Below, piece after piece: positions 23,230 to 27,697 of a stretch of 27,697 nucleotides of DNA. The stretch is taken from the NCBI GenBank assembly GCA_910584495.1, contig CAJUAR010000035.1, positions 1 to 27,697 of the forward strand, in the 5' to 3' direction. The notes beneath the pieces are model-generated. The model was not told the DNA's origin. It was given only the letters and a program-made list of their open reading frames with translations, and searched no databases. Every line of letters starts with the position of its first letter. Position 1 is the stretch's first letter. The stretch comes from an uncultured Muribaculaceae bacterium. GTDB lineage: Bacteria; Bacteroidota; Bacteroidia; Bacteroidales; Muribaculaceae. The position numbers and the translations under genes were made by a program.

Positions 23230-23976
23230 ATGAAATTACTTGAAGGAAAAACCGCCCTTATCACAGGCGCGGCACGCGGCATAGGCAAAGCCCTTGCCCT
23301 GCGTTTTGCCCAGGAGGGCGCCAACATTGCTTTTACCGACCTCAAGATTGACGAAGCCGGAGAAGAAACCCAGACTGAAATTGCTGCTTTAGGCGTTAAA
23401 TGCAAAGGCTATGCATCGAATGCTGCCGATTTTGCACAGACCCAGGAAGTTGTCAAGCAAGTTGTTGCCGACTTCGGCCGTATCGACATTCTTGTCAACA
23501 ATGCCGGCATTACAAAAGACGGCCTTATGATGCGCATGACCGAAGCCCAGTGGGATGCTGTGATTGCCGTCAACCTCAAGAGCGCATTCAACTTTATAAA
23601 TTCCGTTCTGCCCACAATGCTCCGCCAGCGTGGTGGTTCAATCATCAACATGGCGTCGGTTGTAGGTGTTCACGGCAATGCCGGCCAGAGCAACTACGCC
23701 GCATCCAAAGCCGGCCTCATTGCTCTTGCCAAGTCTATTGCACAGGAAGTGGGTTCCCGCGGCATCCGCGCCAACGCCATTGCTCCCGGTTTTATCGAAA
23801 CAGCAATGACAGCGCAGCTCCCCGACGAAGTACGTGAAGAATGGAAGAAAAAAATTCCACTTCGCCGAGGCGGCAAAGTGGAAGATATTGCCAATGTAGC
23901 CACCTTCCTCGCTTCTGACATGTCGAGCTACGTCACCGGACAAGTTATCCAGGTCGACGGCGGCATGAACATGTAA
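23230..23976 (+). CDS. fabG: 3-oxoacyl-[acyl-carrier-protein] reductase FabG (248 aa)
   Basis: NADPH-dependent reduction of 3-oxoacyl-ACP in fatty acid elongation, in the cytoplasm. Seen: short-chain dehydrogenase Rossmann motif TGAARGIG (about 12-19), NNAG (90-93), and the catalytic set Asn115, Ser143, Tyr156 and Lys160 (SNYAASK). The family end VTGQVIQVDGGMNM is present, and length is exactly typical. It is a single-gene unit with its own promoter and a strong terminator, divergent from ptb-buk. Confidence 0.95.
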   Translation: MKLLEGKTALITGAARGIGKALALRFAQEGANIAFTDLKIDEAGEETQTEIAALGVKCKGYASNAADFAQTQEVVKQVVADFGRIDILVNNAGITKDGLMMRMTEAQWDAVIAVNLKSAFNFINSVLPTMLRQRGGSIINMASVVGVHGNAGQSNYAASKAGLIALAKSIAQEVGSRGIRANAIAPGFIETAMTAQLPDEVREEWKKKIPLRRGGKVEDIANVATFLASDMSSYVTGQVIQVDGGMNM

Positions 23977-23992
23977 TTTATAACCATCAACA

Positions 23993-24025
23993 TGCGCAAG
24001 CCCCCACCAGGCTTGCGCAGTTTTT
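23993..24025 (+). terminator. Terminator of fabG
   Basis: A perfect 10-bp stem TGCGCAAGCC / GGCTTGCGCA with a 7-nt loop, followed by G and T5 (24021-24025), 17 bp after the fabG stop. Confidence 0.93.
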
Positions 24026-24060
24026 CAACACCTACTCACCAATCTCCTCGGTAAGCAACC

Positions 24061-25458
24061 TTGTTAGATAAAATAGGACAACTCATCATCGAAGCCGCCG
24101 ACATTCTCGGCGGCTATCCCTTATTCTTCCTCCTAATAGGCGGCGGCTTCTATCTATTCATCAGGTCGGGAGCCGTTTCGTTGCGCCACCTGCCGGATGC
24201 CGTTCGCGAATTGAGAAAAAAGACCGACGGCAGCGACCAAAACGGACAAATATCGTCAGTTCAGGCCCTTGCATCAGTTGTAGCGGCCACCATAGGCCTC
24301 GGAAACATAGCCGGCGTGGCCATTGCCTTAGTTATGGGCGGTCCCGGTGCAATTTTCTGGATGTGGGTCAGTGCCTTGGTCGGTATGTCGACAAAGTACC
24401 ACGAAGGCGTTTTGGCCATAATGTATAAAGGAAAGGACGACCAAGGCCGACCTCAGGGTGGTCCGATGCACATTATCGAAAAAGGCCTCGGACCCAAATG
24501 GAAACCCTTAGCCCGATTCTTTGCCATTGCCGGCATGTTCGGCACTCTGTGCATTATGAACGCCAACCAGCTGACAGAAGCCTTTATGGCCACCTTCACC
24601 ACACCCGAAGGAATCTCGGAGAGCCAATTTCTGGGCACCCTCGGAGGCTGGATGGGGCTTGAAAACATTCCCACGTTCCGTCTTCTTTTCGGTTTTGCCA
24701 TAGCCTTGATTGTGGGCACAGTGATACTCGGCGGCATCAAGCGCATAGCACGCGTGGCCACCATCCTGGTGCCATTCATGGTGGGGCTCTATTTCATAAT
24801 GGTGATGTTCATCATCGTCACCAACATCGAAGGCGTGCCGGCAGTGTTCCAGAGCATTTTTTCCGAAGCGTTCAACCTCAAGGCGGGCATAGGAGCCTTG
24901 GCGGGCATAGCCATTATCGGGGCACGGCGCGCGGCACTGGTCAACGATGCCGGCATAGGCACAGGCTCGCTAATGCACGGAGCTTCGCGCAACACCGAAC
25001 CGGTGCGCGAAGGTCTTGTGGCCATGCTCGGACCGAGCATCGACTCGGGTTTGGTATGCACGCTGACAGCCATTGCCATTCTTCTGTGCGGCAACATCGA
25101 TGTAGAAGGCATAAAAGGCCTTGAAGTGGCCATGGATGCTTTCCGCAATGCCATACCGGCAGGCGACATTCTCCTTATGCTTGTAGTAATCTGCTTTGCC
25201 ATGTCGTCGATGTTTTCTTATTCCTTCTATGGCTCTACATGTGCCAACTATCTCTTCGGCACAGCCAAAGGGCGCTACTACACGTGGTTTTTCCTTGCTT
25301 CGCTCGTAATTTTCGCCGTAGTGCCACTCGAAGCCGCCGTAGGAGCCTGCGATCTTTTCTATGCCCTGATGGCCATACCCACCATGATTGCCATAATCAC
25401 CCTCAGCCCCAAAGTGAGGGCAGCGACAAACGAATATTTCAACAAAAAAAATAAGTGA
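24061..25458 (+). CDS. Alanine/glycine:cation symporter, AgcS family (465 aa, TTG start)
   Basis: Inner-membrane Na+- or H+-coupled importer of alanine/glycine. Seen: the family N-terminus GGYPLFFLLIGGGFYLFIRSGAVSLRHLP in two parts, and the signature region TIGLGNIAGVAIALVMGGPGAIFWMW, AFSY-like SSMFSYSFYGS near the end, and about 11 hydrophobic segments. The start is a TTG (24061): an in-frame TAA lies three codons upstream, and there is no ATG before the first membrane segment, so TTG is the only start that keeps the domain whole. The last bases overlap the next gene (TGATG), so it is translationally coupled to lgt. Confidence 0.92.
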   Translation: MLDKIGQLIIEAADILGGYPLFFLLIGGGFYLFIRSGAVSLRHLPDAVRELRKKTDGSDQNGQISSVQALASVVAATIGLGNIAGVAIALVMGGPGAIFWMWVSALVGMSTKYHEGVLAIMYKGKDDQGRPQGGPMHIIEKGLGPKWKPLARFFAIAGMFGTLCIMNANQLTEAFMATFTTPEGISESQFLGTLGGWMGLENIPTFRLLFGFAIALIVGTVILGGIKRIARVATILVPFMVGLYFIMVMFIIVTNIEGVPAVFQSIFSEAFNLKAGIGALAGIAIIGARRAALVNDAGIGTGSLMHGASRNTEPVREGLVAMLGPSIDSGLVCTLTAIAILLCGNIDVEGIKGLEVAMDAFRNAIPAGDILLMLVVICFAMSSMFSYSFYGSTCANYLFGTAKGRYYTWFFLASLVIFAVVPLEAAVGACDLFYALMAIPTMIAIITLSPKVRAATNEYFNKKNK

Positions 25459-26321
25459 TGCTTCCTCAATTTATCACATGGGATGTCAATCCCACGATTA
25501 TCGACAGCTTTGTAACCATACGTTGGTATGGGCTGATGTTTGCCATTGGCTTTCTGCTGGGCTACAACATCGTTGGCAAAATGTTCAAGCGCGAAGGAGC
25601 TCCCGAAAGCTGGCTCACCACTCTTCTTGTCTATGTGGGCATAGCAACGCTCGTAGGTGCTCGTATGGGTCATGTATTTTTCTACCAGTGGGACTATTAC
25701 AGTGCGCACCCATGGAAAATCCTGGCCACATGGGAAGGCGGCCTTGCAAGCCATGGCGGAGCCATAGGCATAATATTAGCTGTAATCCTATTTTCAATTT
25801 TCACCACCAAACGAAATCCGCTGTGGACTTTCGACCGTCTTACCGTGGCCATTGCCCTTGTAGGGTGTCTAATCCGCATAGGCAACCTGATGAATTCCGA
25901 AATTTTCGGTATTCCGACCGATTTGCCCTGGGGCTTTAAGTTTGTGCGTTCCGAAGAGTGGAACCGCATGTACTACGGCATAGCTTGCCACCCCACACAA
26001 ATCTATGAGGCCTTGACCTATCTGGCTCTCTTCGGGCTGATGATGTGGATGTATTGGAAACGCAATTGCGGCGAATGTCCCGGGCTGCTTTTCGGAACTT
26101 TCCTCGTTGGAACATTCGGCTCAAGATTCTTCGTGGAATTTATCAAAAACAATCAAGTGGCATTTGAGGAAAGCATGACCTTGAACATGGGACAATGGCT
26201 GAGCATTCCATTTGTCATCTTGGGAATAGTGCTCATCTGCTGGGCTTTGACCCATAAACGCCAGCATTTGGACTACCCCAATCAGTTTGCGCCCGAACCA
26301 ACTTCAAAAGGTAAAAAATGA
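25458..26321 (+). CDS. lgt: Prolipoprotein diacylglyceryl transferase Lgt (287 aa)
   Basis: Inner-membrane enzyme that adds diacylglycerol from phosphatidylglycerol to the lipobox Cys of prolipoproteins, the first lipoprotein maturation step (used by the SusD and SGBP proteins here). Seen: about seven membrane segments, IRWYGLMFAIGFLLGY at the N-terminus, SHGGAIG (His99 motif), the Lgt signature RIGNLMNSEIFG (about 140-151; usually GRxGNFxNxE, here with I for the first Gly neighbour), and HPTQIYEAL. The start is the ATG at 25458 overlapping the agcS stop (TGATG). It ends in ATGA overlap with the TPR gene. Confidence 0.95.
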   Translation: MLPQFITWDVNPTIIDSFVTIRWYGLMFAIGFLLGYNIVGKMFKREGAPESWLTTLLVYVGIATLVGARMGHVFFYQWDYYSAHPWKILATWEGGLASHGGAIGIILAVILFSIFTTKRNPLWTFDRLTVAIALVGCLIRIGNLMNSEIFGIPTDLPWGFKFVRSEEWNRMYYGIACHPTQIYEALTYLALFGLMMWMYWKRNCGECPGLLFGTFLVGTFGSRFFVEFIKNNQVAFEESMTLNMGQWLSIPFVILGIVLICWALTHKRQHLDYPNQFAPEPTSKGKK

Positions 26322-27157
26322 TTATTCCGCGCTTTGCCACAGCCATATCCGCCCTGCTCTGCTCCATGTGGGTCTTCGCCACAGAACCCGATGAAGAAGA
26401 CCCTTACTATCTTCTCACCGAGCAAGCAAGCCAAGCAATAAAGGCCGAAAAATATGATGATGCGGCAGCAAGGCTCCTCGAAGCAATCAGCGTCAAGCCC
26501 AACGCTCCCGAAAATGTGATGCTGCTATCAAATCTGGGCATGGTGTATAGTTATCAGGGCAAGGATTCTCTCGCCCTGGAAACTCTCGACGAAGCCCTGC
26601 GCCGCGCACCGGCAATGCGGACGGTGCTCCTCAACCGCGCCGGCATACTGCTCAAACTGCGCCGCGACACCGAGGCTGCCTCCGACTTGACAAAGGTCAT
26701 CGCTGCTGATTCCACAAACATCAAAGCACGGTATCTACGCGGCATGGCTGCCATCCACAACCGCAACCTTGCCCAGGCCGAAGAAGACTTTGCCGTTCTG
26801 AAAGATACCGACCCCAATGGCGATGACACTGCTATTGCCATGTCGACACTCTTCGTGGTGCAAGGGCGAAGCCGTGAGGCAATTCCATATTTAAAAACAC
26901 TCACCGAGCGCGTGCCCGATGCCGACACCTATGCCACTCTCGCCGATTGCTATATCGACCTTGGCGAGCTTTCAGAGGCTGGAGCCACAATCAAAGAAGG
27001 GCTTGAAAAATTTCCGGACAATGGCGAGCTCTATCTCTGCCGTGCCGAACTTGGCGTGGCAAGCTACCGTCTCGACGAAGCCCATGCCGACGCACGCAAA
27101 GCCCGAATGTTGGGCGTGCCCAAACAAGCCATCGAGGCCATTTTCAAAAGAAAATAA
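26318..27157 (+). CDS. Tetratricopeptide-repeat protein with signal peptide (279 aa)
   Basis: Likely periplasmic scaffold of unknown partner. Seen: signal peptide (1 to about 21, cleavage near VFA-TEP), then about six TPR-type helix pairs from residue 28 to the end, such as AIKAEKYDDAAARLLEAISV, GMVYSYQGKDSLALETLDEA, GMAAIHNRNLAQAEEDFAVL and ADCYIDLGELSEAGATIKEG. No enzymatic domain is visible. It is translationally coupled to lgt by an ATGA overlap, the third gene of the agcS-lgt-TPR operon, and the next gene has its own promoter. Confidence 0.88.
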   Translation: MIIPRFATAISALLCSMWVFATEPDEEDPYYLLTEQASQAIKAEKYDDAAARLLEAISVKPNAPENVMLLSNLGMVYSYQGKDSLALETLDEALRRAPAMRTVLLNRAGILLKLRRDTEAASDLTKVIAADSTNIKARYLRGMAAIHNRNLAQAEEDFAVLKDTDPNGDDTAIAMSTLFVVQGRSREAIPYLKTLTERVPDADTYATLADCYIDLGELSEAGATIKEGLEKFPDNGELYLCRAELGVASYRLDEAHADARKARMLGVPKQAIEAIFKRK

Positions 27158-27159
27158 CT

Positions 27160-27190
27160 TTTGCCGTATCAAAAAAAATATCTAACTTTG
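27160..27190 (+). promoter_or_regulatory. Full-consensus promoter of the last MFS gene
   Basis: TTTG (27160-27163), a 19-nt spacer, and TAACTTTG (27183-27190) followed by CA: an exact match to the Bacteroidetes consensus at both boxes. Transcription would start near 27197, about 56 nt before the ATG. Confidence 0.85.
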
Positions 27191-27252
27191 CATAGAACAA
27201 ACCTCGTAACTAAACCTTGAATAGACAAAATCACTTTAAACATCTATAACCA

Positions 27253-27697
27253 ATGTCAAAATCAGCGACTTACCAAGCCCAACAGGGCGCAAAGACAGGC
27301 GGTAACATCGTGGCAATCGTCACCATGTTCTTCCTCTTTGCCATGATTTCATTCGTCACCAACCTTGCCGCACCCCTCGGGGCCATCTGGAAAAACAACT
27401 ATGATTGGTCCGGCATGCTCGGCAACATGATGAACTTCCTTGCCTATCTATTTATGGGTATTCCAGCCGGCAACATGCTCGTTCGCATCGGCTACAAAAA
27501 AACAGCCCTCATCGCCATGGTTGTGGGTCTTGTGGGCCTCATCTTCCAATGGATTTCGGGCTTTGTGGGCACAGAAACAGCCATGTTCACAGTTGGTACC
27601 GACATTGTGAACCTCAACTTCATCATCTACCTTCTGGGCGCATTCATCTGCGGTTTCTGCGTGTGCATGCTCAACACCGTTGTCAACCCCATGCTCA
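27253..27697 (+). CDS. MFS sugar transporter (FHS family), 5' part, cut by window end
   Basis: Inner-membrane sugar:H+ symporter of the fucose/glucose/galactose permease branch. The first 148 codons are present and the frame is open at the window edge. Seen: a polar N-terminus, then hydrophobic segments from about residue 18 (IVAIVTMFFLFAMISFVTNL), FLAYLFMGIPAGNMLVRIGYKKTAL (the loop 2-3 MFS signature with the usual R/K-rich turn) and a third and fourth segment ending CGFCVCMLNTVVNPML, which is typical of FHS proteins. It differs clearly from the fructan-locus transporter at 15170. The substrate is unknown. Confidence 0.88.
   Translation, partial: MSKSATYQAQQGAKTGGNIVAIVTMFFLFAMISFVTNLAAPLGAIWKNNYDWSGMLGNMMNFLAYLFMGIPAGNMLVRIGYKKTALIAMVVGLVGLIFQWISGFVGTETAMFTVGTDIVNLNFIIYLLGAFICGFCVCMLNTVVNPML

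Noticed and set aside
1..27697. CRISPR array, tRNA/rRNA genes, insertion sequences
   Set aside because: No regularly spaced repeats, no tRNA-like cloverleaf or CCA context, and no transposase reading frame or terminal inverted repeats were seen.

Overview
The window looks like a chromosomal segment of a gut Bacteroidales bacterium, probably of the Muribaculaceae/Bacteroidaceae type. The signs are a SusC/SusD pair, a one-protein hybrid two-component regulator, many promoters with the Bacteroidetes -7 element TAnnTTTG (often followed by CA), no Shine-Dalgarno sequences, and genes for AgcS, Lgt and FabG typical of this group. The family assignment is inference; no rRNA or other marker gene is present.

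Layout. (1) 1-1550: a small accessory zone read on the minus strand, with an NYN-domain gene and a small lipoprotein gene. Both appear broken by a one-base change in an A run. (2) 1580-17251: a complete fructan (levan/inulin-type) polysaccharide utilisation locus. The minus-strand operon is susC - susD - DUF4960 surface glycan-binding lipoprotein - LamG/GH32 enzyme, with its regulator gene (HTCS with a periplasmic sugar-binding-protein sensor) upstream. Divergent on the plus strand are a canonical GH32 fructosidase, an inner-membrane sugar:H+ symporter and a PfkB-type fructokinase, closed by a strong terminator. (3) 17311-20770: an accessory patch with the C-terminal relic of a tyrosine recombinase, a HigB/HigA toxin-antitoxin pair, a CatA-like acetyltransferase, an AraC-type regulator, a GNAT acetyltransferase, and two short broken or relic reading frames. 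(4) 20877-27697: core-type metabolism, with ptb-buk (acyl-phosphate to acid plus ATP) divergent from fabG, then agcS - lgt - TPR gene as an overlapping operon, and the start of another MFS sugar transporter cut by the window edge.

How it works together. Fructan would be bound at the surface by the DUF4960 lipoprotein and SusD, imported through SusC, trimmed to fructose in the periplasm by the canonical GH32, carried across the inner membrane by the MFS symporter and phosphorylated by the fructokinase. The HTCS would sense fructose in the periplasm. A shared motif (TTTTTGATA-N6-GCA) lies exactly 43 nt upstream of the -7 box in both the susC promoter and the divergent GH32 promoter, and is a good operator candidate. 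The least ordinary component is the LamG-GH32 protein: its catalytic WMNDPNG motif reads WTNECHG, so the nucleophile Asp is replaced by Glu, and it ends in what looks like a type IX secretion sorting tail. It occupies the operon slot held by the surface endo-levanase in the B. thetaiotaomicron levan locus.
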